Below, piece by piece: positions 41,417 to 49,958 of a stretch of 64,000 bases of DNA. Source of the stretch: JBICHN01 sp043101845 (GTDB taxonomy: Bacteria > Planctomycetota > Phycisphaerae > Phycisphaerales > UBA5793). Location of the stretch: positions 2,046,001-2,110,000 of the forward strand of contig JBICHN010000011.1 of assembly GCA_043101845.1 (NCBI GenBank), read 5' to 3'. The number at the start of each line of letters is the position of its first letter. The first letter of the stretch is position 1. Both the position numbers and the translations under genes were made by a program. The notes beneath the pieces were generated by a model. The model made no database searches. It had not been told where the DNA came from and worked only from the letters and a program-made list of their open reading frames with translations.

Positions 41417-42844
41417 TTGTTCCGGTACAGCACCATCGGCGGTCATCGTCCCGCGGGGCTTCTCGCGGCATGTCTCTGCATTCTCCTTCTCGCAGGCTCC
41501 GCCGCGGGACAGATTATTCCGGGCCTCGGACCAAAGCCGCTCGTCATTGAGAATGTTCGGGTTCTAAATCCCGATGGATCGGTGACGGAGAACGCGATCC
41601 TCATCGTGCAGCGCGGCGCCATCGAACGAATCGGTGTGAACCTCGAGATTCCGGACCGAGCCAATCGCGTCGACGGCGGCGACGGGTTCGTCACGCCCGG
41701 CTTCATTGATGTGCACAGCGCGCTCGGTCTTACCGCATCGACCGGCGGAGGCGGGCCGACCCACCGTGCCTTCGACGCGTTCAACCGGTACGCGCTTGAC
41801 GACCTCCGCGACGCCGTCCGGCACGGAGTTACGGCCGCGTACCTTCCGGCTCGGGGGGGTGGCGGCGTGAACGGGGTCGGATGCGTCGTTCGATTCGCCC
41901 CGGCGCCGACCGGGTCCGCCGCGGGAGAAGCACTGATCGAGGAGTCGGCGCTTTGCATCAATCTCGCGTCCGCCGATTCATCGACGCGCCGTCTCCAGAC
42001 GCTTGCGGATGTCCGGCAGCGATTCAAATCGGCGCTCGAATATCGCGAGTCGCTCGAGGTCTATGAAGAAGACCTCGAAGAGTACGAAGAGAAGATCGCG
42101 GAGCGCGCCAAGGCGGAAGGTGATTCCGAATCAGACGGCGATGAAGACGAGAAAGACTCGGCGGATGATGACGAAGAGCCCAATCCCGAAGAGGAGTCGG
42201 GATCAAAAGAGGGTGACGCGAAAAAGGACGAGGACGAAATCAAGAAGCCGGCGCGACCTCGTACCGACCGCAACGCCGAGATGATGCTGAAGGCCATCGA
42301 CGGCGAACTGCCCGTTCGGATCGAAGCGGACCGAAGCGCAGACATTCTCAATGCGCTCGCGCTCGCGGACGAGTTCAATCTCACTGTCGTGCTCGAAGGC
42401 GGCGCGGAGGCCCATCTCGTCGCGAATGAAATCGCCGACGCCGAAGTTCGCGTGGTGCTCGACCCGGAACGAGGGTTTGGACCGCCGGCGTGGCGCACGC
42501 CGCTCGCCGACCGCCTCGCGTCGCTTGACGACGCCGGGGTCGACTGGCGCATCGGAGCCGGGGCGACCGATCCGGGGCGCTCCCGATTCGTACTTCTCGC
42601 GGCACAGGAAGCGGCCGGCGCCGTCGGAACCAACGCGAATGACCGACCCGATCCATTACGAATGGTGACTGTTGACGCCGCGGAGTTGCTCGGCGTTTCC
42701 GACCGGGTCGGGCGACTCGAGCGCGGACGCGCGGCCGATTTCGTGATCTGGTCGGCCCACCCGCTCGAAGCCGACGCGCGCGTTCAACGCGTCTACATCG
42801 ATGGCAAGCTGGTATACCTCGACCGGGGCGCAAGCAGTGAATAA
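41417..42844 (+). CDS. Secreted amidohydrolase-family protein 1, metal site lost
   Basis: This 475-residue exported protein has a signal peptide over residues 1-31 (SAAGQ). The fold follows the COG1228-type amidohydrolase: PLVIENVRVLNPDGSVTENAILIVQRGAIERIG (small beta-domain), FVTPGFIDVHSALGL (position of the HxH site; only one His remains), PVRIEADRSADILNALALADEFN (position of a metal His, now Glu) and VDAAELLGVSDRVGRLERGRAADFVIW (C-terminal beta-domain). A Glu/Asp/Lys-rich insert covers about residues 213-283. Start is TTG at 41417 with GGAGAGG 7 bases upstream. It opens the eight-gene operon. Catalysis by the usual binuclear mechanism is unlikely. Confidence 0.8.
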   Translation: MFRYSTIGGHRPAGLLAACLCILLLAGSAAGQIIPGLGPKPLVIENVRVLNPDGSVTENAILIVQRGAIERIGVNLEIPDRANRVDGGDGFVTPGFIDVHSALGLTASTGGGGPTHRAFDAFNRYALDDLRDAVRHGVTAAYLPARGGGGVNGVGCVVRFAPAPTGSAAGEALIEESALCINLASADSSTRRLQTLADVRQRFKSALEYRESLEVYEEDLEEYEEKIAERAKAEGDSESDGDEDEKDSADDDEEPNPEEESGSKEGDAKKDEDEIKKPARPRTDRNAEMMLKAIDGELPVRIEADRSADILNALALADEFNLTVVLEGGAEAHLVANEIADAEVRVVLDPERGFGPPAWRTPLADRLASLDDAGVDWRIGAGATDPGRSRFVLLAAQEAAGAVGTNANDRPDPLRMVTVDAAELLGVSDRVGRLERGRAADFVIWSAHPLEADARVQRVYIDGKLVYLDRGASSE

Positions 42845-42851
42845 TGAGCGG

Positions 42852-44024
42852 ATGCAAACTCGAATTCGACGGGTCCTCAGCGCCCTGATCGCGTCGGTCG
42901 TCTTCGGCGGATCCGCCGCGGCGGGCGATGTCACGATTCTGGCGCCCCGCGCAGTCATGCCGGACGGATCGCTCGCCGACCGGGTACGCATCGTCATCGA
43001 CGACGATGGCCGCATCAAGTCCGTGGCCACTGGTCAGCGCGACGCCGCCGCGGCCGAGGCCGACACCACCGTCATTCGTTTCGAGCAGGGCGTGCTTTCG
43101 CCGGGCCTGATTGACCTCGGGTCTTCGCTCGGCGTGACGAATGACGACCGGTCGAACGCCGCGTCAATCGACGCCGACCCTTCGATGATCGACGCATTCG
43201 ATCCTCTTTCAGATGACCTTCGCGAAGCGGCGCGAAGCGGGATTACCGCAGCGCTCATTACGCCCGCGCCGAACGCCGTCCTCGGAGGCCGCGCCGCGAT
43301 CGTCCGAACAGCGACCCTTGATCCGGATCAGCGAGTCATCGATCGGGACGGTCCGTTCGTCCTGACCATCGGTCCCTCAGCATGGGACCTCGAATTCGGC
43401 CCCTCGTCGCGCGCCGGCGCTCTCTACGAACTGCGGCAGGCGCTCGATGACGCGACTGGCCAGGGGTCGTTCGCCGGGTTCGACGGCAAGAGCGAGGCGA
43501 TGTACCTGCGCGCAGCGTCGTTCGACGATCTGCAGGCGGCCCTCCGTGTGCTCAACGCTCGTGATGTCAAACCCGTCGTTCAACACACGCACGACCTCGT
43601 CGAGATTCCGTCGGAGGCGTACGAGGCGACCGCCGGCCTCGTGGCGGGTCCATTGACCATCTCGTCATCGCCACGCGATTTGAGCGGGCCATCGATCGCG
43701 CACGCGAACGGCGCGGCCATCGCGTTCAGCAGCGGGCGCGGCCAGTTTCGCGATTCAGAGGCGCTTCGACGAACCGCAACCCTTGCGACGCGCTATGGAC
43801 TCGACGCAGCCGCCGCGCGACGGGGCCTGACGAGCGAAGCGGCCCGCATGGCCGGCGTCGGTGACACGATCGGATCGCTCGCCGAGGGAATGGCGGCGGA
43901 TCTCGTCCTCTTCAGCGAGGATCCGTTGCGACCGGACGCGCGGGTGCTCGAGGTCTGGGTTCAGGGCGATCGAATCTTCTCACATCAATACGAGCGAAAT
44001 CCGCTCGACGATCAGCGCGACTAA
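42852..44024 (+). CDS. Secreted amidohydrolase-family protein 2, metal site lost
   Basis: This 390-residue exported protein has a signal peptide to about residue 24 (AAAGD). The family outline is VTILAPRAVMPDGSLADRVRIVIDDDGRIKSV, LSPGLIDLGSSLGVT (no His at the HxH site), EAMYLRAASFDDLQAALRVLNARDVKPVVQHTHDL and LTSEAARMAGVGDTIGSLAEGMAADLVLFSEDPL. The first two ligand positions are lost; a later QHTH remains but the final metal Asp position reads AFSSGRG. It starts 7 bp after gene 1; a GTG at 42837 that overlaps gene 1 is an alternative start. Confidence 0.78.
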   Translation: MQTRIRRVLSALIASVVFGGSAAAGDVTILAPRAVMPDGSLADRVRIVIDDDGRIKSVATGQRDAAAAEADTTVIRFEQGVLSPGLIDLGSSLGVTNDDRSNAASIDADPSMIDAFDPLSDDLREAARSGITAALITPAPNAVLGGRAAIVRTATLDPDQRVIDRDGPFVLTIGPSAWDLEFGPSSRAGALYELRQALDDATGQGSFAGFDGKSEAMYLRAASFDDLQAALRVLNARDVKPVVQHTHDLVEIPSEAYEATAGLVAGPLTISSSPRDLSGPSIAHANGAAIAFSSGRGQFRDSEALRRTATLATRYGLDAAAARRGLTSEAARMAGVGDTIGSLAEGMAADLVLFSEDPLRPDARVLEVWVQGDRIFSHQYERNPLDDQRD

Positions 44025-44034
44025 GGAGGTCGTC

Positions 44035-45642
44035 ATGATCACGAAAGTAGACAGAATCTGGCGTCGGACGATCGGCGTACTCGCGCTCGGGGCTGCGGTC
44101 GTGGCGCCCGGAACGGCGCATGCGTATTCGGGATGCGTCGACGATGGAAAAACCGTCATCGCCATCACCGGCGTATCCGTGCACGGACGCGGCGACTCGG
44201 GCGCCGATCTCGACCGCAGCGTCGTGCTCATCGAGAACGGCCGCATCGTCGCGGTCGGCGCCGATGTCGCTATTCCGGACGGGGCCACCCGGATTGAACT
44301 GGAAGGCGGCGCCGTCACGCCCGGCCTCATTGACGCGAACGCGTGGCTCGAACCTGACGACATGGTGACCGCCCAGATGAACCAGTGGCGACCGCGGGAC
44401 GACTCGCCGGTCGAAGAATGGTTCGCCTACCACGCCCACCTGCGTGATGCGCACGGCGTCGAGCATACGGACTCGGCCGCACATGGTGAGCACGGCGAAG
44501 GCGGCCTCCTCAATCCCTGGGAAGGCGATCCACAGGCGATCGATGAATGTCTGCTCGCCGCGGCGGCCGGCGATGAAGACGGGACCACGCTCTGCCCGAT
44601 CTGTGGTGGCCCCATCACCGAATCTCCCGGCGACGACGCGTTCGCCTCCGGCGTGAACTGGCGCTACTCGCAGACCGAGGCGTCGTCCGAAGTCGTGCCG
44701 CACACCATGGTGGCCGACTCGCTCGACCTTCTCGCCCCGGACCTCGAAATTCTGATGAAGGAAGGCGTCACGACGGTCTACGCCTCTCCCGAGCCATCGG
44801 CCGTCATCGGACCACGGGGCGCGATCGTGCGCACCGCGGGCCCACTGAGTGAACGACTCGTGACCGAAGCGGCCGCGGTCCAGGCGACGCTTGGGTCGGA
44901 CAGCTTCCGGCTCGGGGCCGGGAACCGTTCTCCATATCGGGGCTTCGTGAGCATGCGGACCCGCCGCCCGAACTCGCGCATGGGGGTGTCGTGGGTGTTC
45001 CGCAAGGCCTTCTACGACGCCGAGAAGCACCACGACGGCCTCGAAGTGACCGGCGCCGACGCTCCGCCCATCGCCGCCATGGAGGCGCTGCGTGACCTTC
45101 GAAACGGGTCGATCCCGCTGCGGATCCAGGCCCGCACCGAGCGCGACATCATGAGCGCCATCGCGCTCGCCGACGAGTTCGACCTCGACTTCACACTGCT
45201 CGAAGCGACCGAAGCCTATCGCGCCATCGACGCGATCGTGAACGCGGGACTCCCCGTCATCTTCGGCCCGATCTATTCCGAACCGGGAAGCATGCGGGCC
45301 TATGTGGACGGCGCCCGCGATTCGAAGCTTGCGACCTTTGCGACCCTGATCAACTCCGGCGCGCCGACGGCTCTGAGCGCTCGCGATTTGCGTGGCGAGG
45401 ACGGCCTGGCGCGGCAGGTCATGTATGCGATGCGAACCGGCGTGCCGTTCGACGAAGCGCTCCGCGCCGTCACGCTCACGCCGGCTGAGATGCTCGGACT
45501 GGCGGACGAGGTGGGGTCTATCGAGACCGGTAAGCGCGCCGATGTCGTCGTGTGGAACGGACAGCCGTTCGCGGCGACGAGTCGGCCCGTCGTCGTGGTA
45601 GTAGGTGGCGTCGTGGAGCATGACGCGCGAACGAAGAATTGA
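44035..45642 (+). CDS. Secreted amidohydrolase-family protein 3 with Cys-containing insert
   Basis: This 535-residue exported protein has a signal peptide to about residue 30 (TAHAY). The small beta-domain VIAITGVSVHGRGDSGADLDRSVVLIENGRIVAVG leads to VTPGLIDANAWLEPDD, where the HxH site is replaced by NAW. A His/Glu-rich insert then carries LCPICGGPITES, one half of a zinc-ribbon-like motif. The second ligand position reads IPLRIQARTERDIMSAIALADEF (Gln for His). The C-terminus MLGLADEVGSIETGKRADVVVWNGQPF is typical. AAGGAGGT overlaps the stop of gene 2. Confidence 0.78.
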   Translation: MITKVDRIWRRTIGVLALGAAVVAPGTAHAYSGCVDDGKTVIAITGVSVHGRGDSGADLDRSVVLIENGRIVAVGADVAIPDGATRIELEGGAVTPGLIDANAWLEPDDMVTAQMNQWRPRDDSPVEEWFAYHAHLRDAHGVEHTDSAAHGEHGEGGLLNPWEGDPQAIDECLLAAAAGDEDGTTLCPICGGPITESPGDDAFASGVNWRYSQTEASSEVVPHTMVADSLDLLAPDLEILMKEGVTTVYASPEPSAVIGPRGAIVRTAGPLSERLVTEAAAVQATLGSDSFRLGAGNRSPYRGFVSMRTRRPNSRMGVSWVFRKAFYDAEKHHDGLEVTGADAPPIAAMEALRDLRNGSIPLRIQARTERDIMSAIALADEFDLDFTLLEATEAYRAIDAIVNAGLPVIFGPIYSEPGSMRAYVDGARDSKLATFATLINSGAPTALSARDLRGEDGLARQVMYAMRTGVPFDEALRAVTLTPAEMLGLADEVGSIETGKRADVVVWNGQPFAATSRPVVVVVGGVVEHDARTKN

Positions 45643-45708
45643 CGGTCGTTCCAGGGGCGCCGCTCGACGCGCTCCGGACGATCCGACTCTGGTGAGGAGA
45701 CAGTGTTC

Positions 45709-47178
45709 ATGGGAGTTCACCGCGTCCGCGACCTTGCGGCGACCGGCGCCGCGCTTCTGTTCGCGGCGACTTCATTCGCCGCCCCACCACCCGCGAAAAT
45801 CGCGCTGACGAACGCGCGCATCATTCCTGTGGTCGGCGAAGAGATTCCCAACGGGACCATCCTCGTCGAGTACGGCAAAATCAAGGCCGTCGGATCCGAG
45901 GTCGAACTGCCCTATGACGCGATGGAGATCGATGTGGCCGGGAAGGTCGTCATGCCCGGCATGATCGATCCTCATTCCTGGCGTGGACTCGATGTCCCGA
46001 ACGAGAGCGTCCCCGTTGCGCCGTTTCTCGATGTCGCGGATGCGCTCGATCCATCACGACTCTTCTTCGAAGACACGCTTCGCGACGGCATCACGACGGT
46101 TCATGTCATTCAGGGAAACAACACGGTGATCGGCGGCGTGTCGCGCATCGTGCGTCCGATCGGTATGACGCCGGACGAGATGACCGTGCTCTTCGATCGC
46201 GCTCTGAAGCTGAGCGTGTCGCCACGCGGCGGGTCGGATCGAATGCAGCAACTCGCCACATTCCGCGAGACCTTCTTCGAGCTTGATCAATATCTCGATG
46301 ACCTCGCCGAACAGAAGTACGAAGAATCGCTGAGCAAGGATGACAAGAAGATCGATGTCGGGCCGGAGGAGGCGCGAAAGCGCGGCCGCGACCTGATCGA
46401 AGATCGGGACTACGACGACCAGCACGCGAACCTCATTCGCCTTCGTCGCGGCGATCTCGACGCCTGGGTGTACTGCGGCGCGGCGATGGATGTCGGCCCG
46501 GCGATCGGCCTCGCCCGTGAGCATGGCTTCCTCGACCAGACCGTCTTCGTCCTCGATGTCGAAGCGCACAAGGCGGTCGGCGAACTCAAGGAAGCCGGCC
46601 GCCCGGTCGTGCTCCCGTCGAGCCTCACCCATCGAGAGCGCGATCCGATCTCCGGAGAGATTTCCGAGACTTTCATCCCCGCGAAGCTGCATGACGCCGG
46701 TCTCATGTTCGCACTGCAGCCGAATCCGGATGACTCACTCGCTGAACGCTATCTGACCTACCAGGCGGCGTTGTGTGTGCGCAACGGAATCCCGCGGCAT
46801 GTCGCGCTCGAGTCGATCACACTCAACCCCGCGAAGATGATCGGCCTCGACGACCACCTCGGGTCAATCGAGGTCGGCAAGACCGCCAATCTTGTCGTGC
46901 TCAGCGGCGACCCGCTCGACTTCTCTTCGTGGGTCGAACGGGTCTACATCGACGGCGTTGAAGCCTACAGCCGGGATGATGACCCACGGCTGAAGGAACT
47001 GCTCGGTCTGGATCAGCGCCGCGTCGAGGCCGAGGCTGCAGCCGCCGCGGAAGAAGCGGCCGCGATCGAATCGGACGCGTCGGACGAACCGGCCGGAGGT
47101 GATGACGACGCGAGCGACGATTCCGACTCTGCGGATGACGCCGCCGAGCCGGCGGGCGACGAAGGGGACGGAGCATGA
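45709..47178 (+). CDS. Secreted amidohydrolase-family protein 4 with acidic tail
   Basis: This 489-residue exported protein has a signal peptide to about residue 25 (SFAAP). PAKIALTNARIIPVVGEEIPNGTILVEYGKIKAVG and VVMPGMIDPHSWRGL show the fold, with the HxH site reduced to a single His. The second ligand position reads LDAWVYCGAAMDVGPAI. The C-terminal beta-domain IGLDDHLGSIEVGKTANLVVLSGDPLDF is followed by a ~65-residue Ala/Glu/Asp-rich tail, probably disordered. The ATG at 45709 has GAGGAG 9 bases upstream. Its stop overlaps the next start by ATGA. Confidence 0.78.
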   Translation: MGVHRVRDLAATGAALLFAATSFAAPPPAKIALTNARIIPVVGEEIPNGTILVEYGKIKAVGSEVELPYDAMEIDVAGKVVMPGMIDPHSWRGLDVPNESVPVAPFLDVADALDPSRLFFEDTLRDGITTVHVIQGNNTVIGGVSRIVRPIGMTPDEMTVLFDRALKLSVSPRGGSDRMQQLATFRETFFELDQYLDDLAEQKYEESLSKDDKKIDVGPEEARKRGRDLIEDRDYDDQHANLIRLRRGDLDAWVYCGAAMDVGPAIGLAREHGFLDQTVFVLDVEAHKAVGELKEAGRPVVLPSSLTHRERDPISGEISETFIPAKLHDAGLMFALQPNPDDSLAERYLTYQAALCVRNGIPRHVALESITLNPAKMIGLDDHLGSIEVGKTANLVVLSGDPLDFSSWVERVYIDGVEAYSRDDDPRLKELLGLDQRRVEAEAAAAAEEAAAIESDASDEPAGGDDDASDDSDSADDAAEPAGDEGDGA

Positions 47179-49958
47179 CTCGCGCGTGTCTCCGACTGCT
47201 CACCGCATGGATGCTGCTCTGTGTGACCGCGGTTTCACTCGCGGATTCAAGATCGTTCGCGATCCGGGCGGGCCGCGTGATGCCGGTCTCCACCGGGCTT
47301 CCGTGGGTGATTGAAGACGGTGTCATCGTCGTGCGGGACGGCGTCATCGAAGCCATCGGCGCGGCCGACGAAATTGAGATACCGCGCGACCTCGAACTCA
47401 TCGAGGCGCCCGACGCGGTGGTCACGCCCGGTCTCATCAACGCGTCGACCGGATATGCGGGACAGCATTCGGACGATCGATCAATCGCGGCCGGGCATCT
47501 GGCCGTCGACGCCTTCAATCAGTACGGCGACCATCGCGGGACCATCGCGCATGGCGTCACGACGATTCATCTCAGCCCCGGCTGGCATCGACTCGTTCCC
47601 GGGCATGGTTCAGTCGTCCGACTCGGCGGCCCCGTGGAAGATCGCGTGCTCGAACGCCAGAGTGATCTGACGATCGCACTCGGCGAACGCGTGTTCAATC
47701 CGCCGGCGCTCGTCGACGAACTTGTTCCCCCCTCGCCCGATCAGGCGATCAAACCCGCGACGCGTCAGCGTCCGACCTCCCGGCTTGATCAGTTTCTCGC
47801 GCTCCGCGAGGCGATCGAATCGGCGAACGCGGACGGTCAGGAGCCAGCCGACTGGCATGCCGCGTCATTACAGAAGAGTTGGCGGTCGGCGATGCCCCTC
47901 CGCGTGCAGGCGCAGGATGCGGAAGACCTGCGCGGCGCCCTGCATTTCCTCCATTCGAATGATCGTGCGGGATATCTGGTCGGCGGTCTTCAGGCCGGGC
48001 GTATCGCGTCGGAGCTGAGCGACGCCGGCGTCCCGCTCGTGTACACCGTTGATCAGCGGTTCGACCGGCCGGCGCCCGACCTCGGCGCCGATCCCACGCG
48101 GGATGATTCGGACCTCGACGACCTCTCAAAGCTCAACGGAGTTCGTCTCGCCCTGGCGACGACCACCGACCGGCCGCTGACCGACCTGCGGCTCGCTGCG
48201 GCGACGGCGCAGCGCGGCGGACTCACCGAACAGCACGCCTTCGAAGCGATCACGCTTCGTCCGGCGGAGATTCTCGGGGTCTCCGATCGCGTGGGAAGCC
48301 TCGAGCCCGGCAAGGACGCCGATCTTGTGATGTTCACGGGCATGCCGCTCGACACGCGATCCCATGTGCGTCGGGTGTATGTCGCCGGTGAACTCGCGTA
48401 TGAAGCGCCGGGTTCAGACGCGGTGCTCGTCCGCGCGGATCAGATCTGGATCGGTCCGAATGACTGGATGGCGCCCGGCGAGGTCCTGATCGAAGACGGG
48501 CGCATTACCGCGGTCGGTCGTCGCGTTTCGGCTCCCCCGACCGCGCGCGTGATCCATGGCGGTCCTGGGTCGTTCGTGACGCCCGGCATGATCGACGCGC
48601 ACGGTCACCTGCTTCTGCAGGGAGACCGGGGGTCGGTCGGTCCTGAAATGTCTCTCGCTCAACTCGTCGGCGCGCCCGAGATTACTGATCATCGCGTCGC
48701 CCGCGCCGGCGTGACGACGGTGGTCGCGGCGCCGTATCGGTTCAACTCGAATGGCAGCCGCATGACGGCGGTCAAAACGCACGGCCAGCATCGTGAGGAT
48801 CGCATCGTGCGCGAGACGACCGCGATCGCCTTCGATGTTTCCGGCTCCGATCCGTCCACCATTCCGGACAAGTTCAAGGGACGCATTCAGGCCGGCGAGA
48901 AGTACCTCGAGCAGTGGAAGAAGTACGAGAAGGAACTCGAGGAATGGAAGAAGGCGAAGGCGGAAGGGACACTCGACGAGATTGAGAAGCCGAAGACCGA
49001 GGAAGTGGTCGAAGAGAAACCGAAGGAAGATCCGATCACCGGTACCTGGGCGGTGACCGTCTCCGGTGGTCCGCTTCCCGAGCCGGCCGAGGCGAAGATC
49101 GCGTTCCGTCTTGAAGGCACGGCGATCGAAGGCCGCGTCGTCGAGCCCGCCGAAGCGCAGGAAGTCGAACACAAGATCGTCGGCACGCTCGATGGCAATC
49201 GTGTCTCCGGCACGGTCGAGGTCGATACGCAGGGTATGGGTACACCCTACTGGGAGGGTGAGATCACCGAACCCGACCGGATGACCGGCAACGCCGGCAT
49301 CGAAGGCCTGATCCAGGTCAACTTCAGCGCGAATCGAGTGGACAAGTCGGCCGTTGAATTCAAGGTGGCGCGGCGCACCCGCCGCACGACCGGCAAGGAT
49401 GGCCGGCCGCTTCCGCCGAAGGTCAACGAGTCACTCGAACCCGTTCGCGCCTGGCTCGAGAAGAAGATTCCGGCGGTCGTCGCCGTGGGCTCCGCGCGCG
49501 AAGCGGACGAAGTCATCCGCTACCTCGTCGAAGAAAAGGAACTGCCGGTCGTACTTCTCAATGCGCCTGGCGTTGAGCGTCATGCGGAGCGGCTCGCCAA
49601 GCACTCGATCGGTGTCATCGTGCCGCCGACGGTCATGCAGACGCAGCGCGGTGAGCCGTATCACCAGGCCCAGACGCTCAACCACCGGCAGTCACCGATC
49701 GCGTTTCAGAGCGACGCCGAAGACGGCGCCCGCTCACTTCCCCTCGTGGCGCTGTACTCGGTGGAGCGCGGTCTGTCGCCCGAGGCGGCGATCGCAGCGC
49801 TGACGATCGACGCGGCTCGCATGTACAAGATCGATGATCGACTCGGCTCGCTCGAGCCCGGCAAGGATGGTGACCTCGTCATCTTCTCCGGTTACCCGTT
49901 CGACGCGAACAGCGTCGTGCGCCGGGTCATTGTGAACGGACAGGAGGTCTCACCGTGA
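47175..49958 (+). CDS. Secreted double amidohydrolase-family protein 5
   Basis: This 927-residue exported protein is two amidohydrolase-like domains in tandem. Domain 1 (about residues 25-405) reads VVTPGLINASTGYAG at the HxH position (lost) and MPLRVQAQDAEDLRGALHFL at the next (Gln for His). Domain 2 (about 415-927) keeps FVTPGMIDAHGHLLL (HxH intact) and a late FQSDAEDG Asp, but the middle His positions read AVVAVGSAREADEVI. Domain 2 is interrupted by a charged helix (KKYEKELEEWKKAKAEG) and a ~110-residue beta-rich insert (TGTWAVTVSGGPLPEPAEAKIAFRLEG onward). Both C-terminal beta-domains (SLEPGKDADLVMF, SLEPGKDGDLVIF) are present. It overlaps both neighbours by 4 bp. Confidence 0.8.
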   Translation: MTRACLRLLTAWMLLCVTAVSLADSRSFAIRAGRVMPVSTGLPWVIEDGVIVVRDGVIEAIGAADEIEIPRDLELIEAPDAVVTPGLINASTGYAGQHSDDRSIAAGHLAVDAFNQYGDHRGTIAHGVTTIHLSPGWHRLVPGHGSVVRLGGPVEDRVLERQSDLTIALGERVFNPPALVDELVPPSPDQAIKPATRQRPTSRLDQFLALREAIESANADGQEPADWHAASLQKSWRSAMPLRVQAQDAEDLRGALHFLHSNDRAGYLVGGLQAGRIASELSDAGVPLVYTVDQRFDRPAPDLGADPTRDDSDLDDLSKLNGVRLALATTTDRPLTDLRLAAATAQRGGLTEQHAFEAITLRPAEILGVSDRVGSLEPGKDADLVMFTGMPLDTRSHVRRVYVAGELAYEAPGSDAVLVRADQIWIGPNDWMAPGEVLIEDGRITAVGRRVSAPPTARVIHGGPGSFVTPGMIDAHGHLLLQGDRGSVGPEMSLAQLVGAPEITDHRVARAGVTTVVAAPYRFNSNGSRMTAVKTHGQHREDRIVRETTAIAFDVSGSDPSTIPDKFKGRIQAGEKYLEQWKKYEKELEEWKKAKAEGTLDEIEKPKTEEVVEEKPKEDPITGTWAVTVSGGPLPEPAEAKIAFRLEGTAIEGRVVEPAEAQEVEHKIVGTLDGNRVSGTVEVDTQGMGTPYWEGEITEPDRMTGNAGIEGLIQVNFSANRVDKSAVEFKVARRTRRTTGKDGRPLPPKVNESLEPVRAWLEKKIPAVVAVGSAREADEVIRYLVEEKELPVVLLNAPGVERHAERLAKHSIGVIVPPTVMQTQRGEPYHQAQTLNHRQSPIAFQSDAEDGARSLPLVALYSVERGLSPEAAIAALTIDAARMYKIDDRLGSLEPGKDGDLVIFSGYPFDANSVVRRVIVNGQEVSP

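Noticed and set aside
43912..45720. 602-codon open frame on the minus strand
   Set aside because: It lies antisense to amidohydrolase gene 3. The translation is Arg/His-rich with no recognisable domain, and the plus strand has a signal peptide, ribosome site and family motifs.
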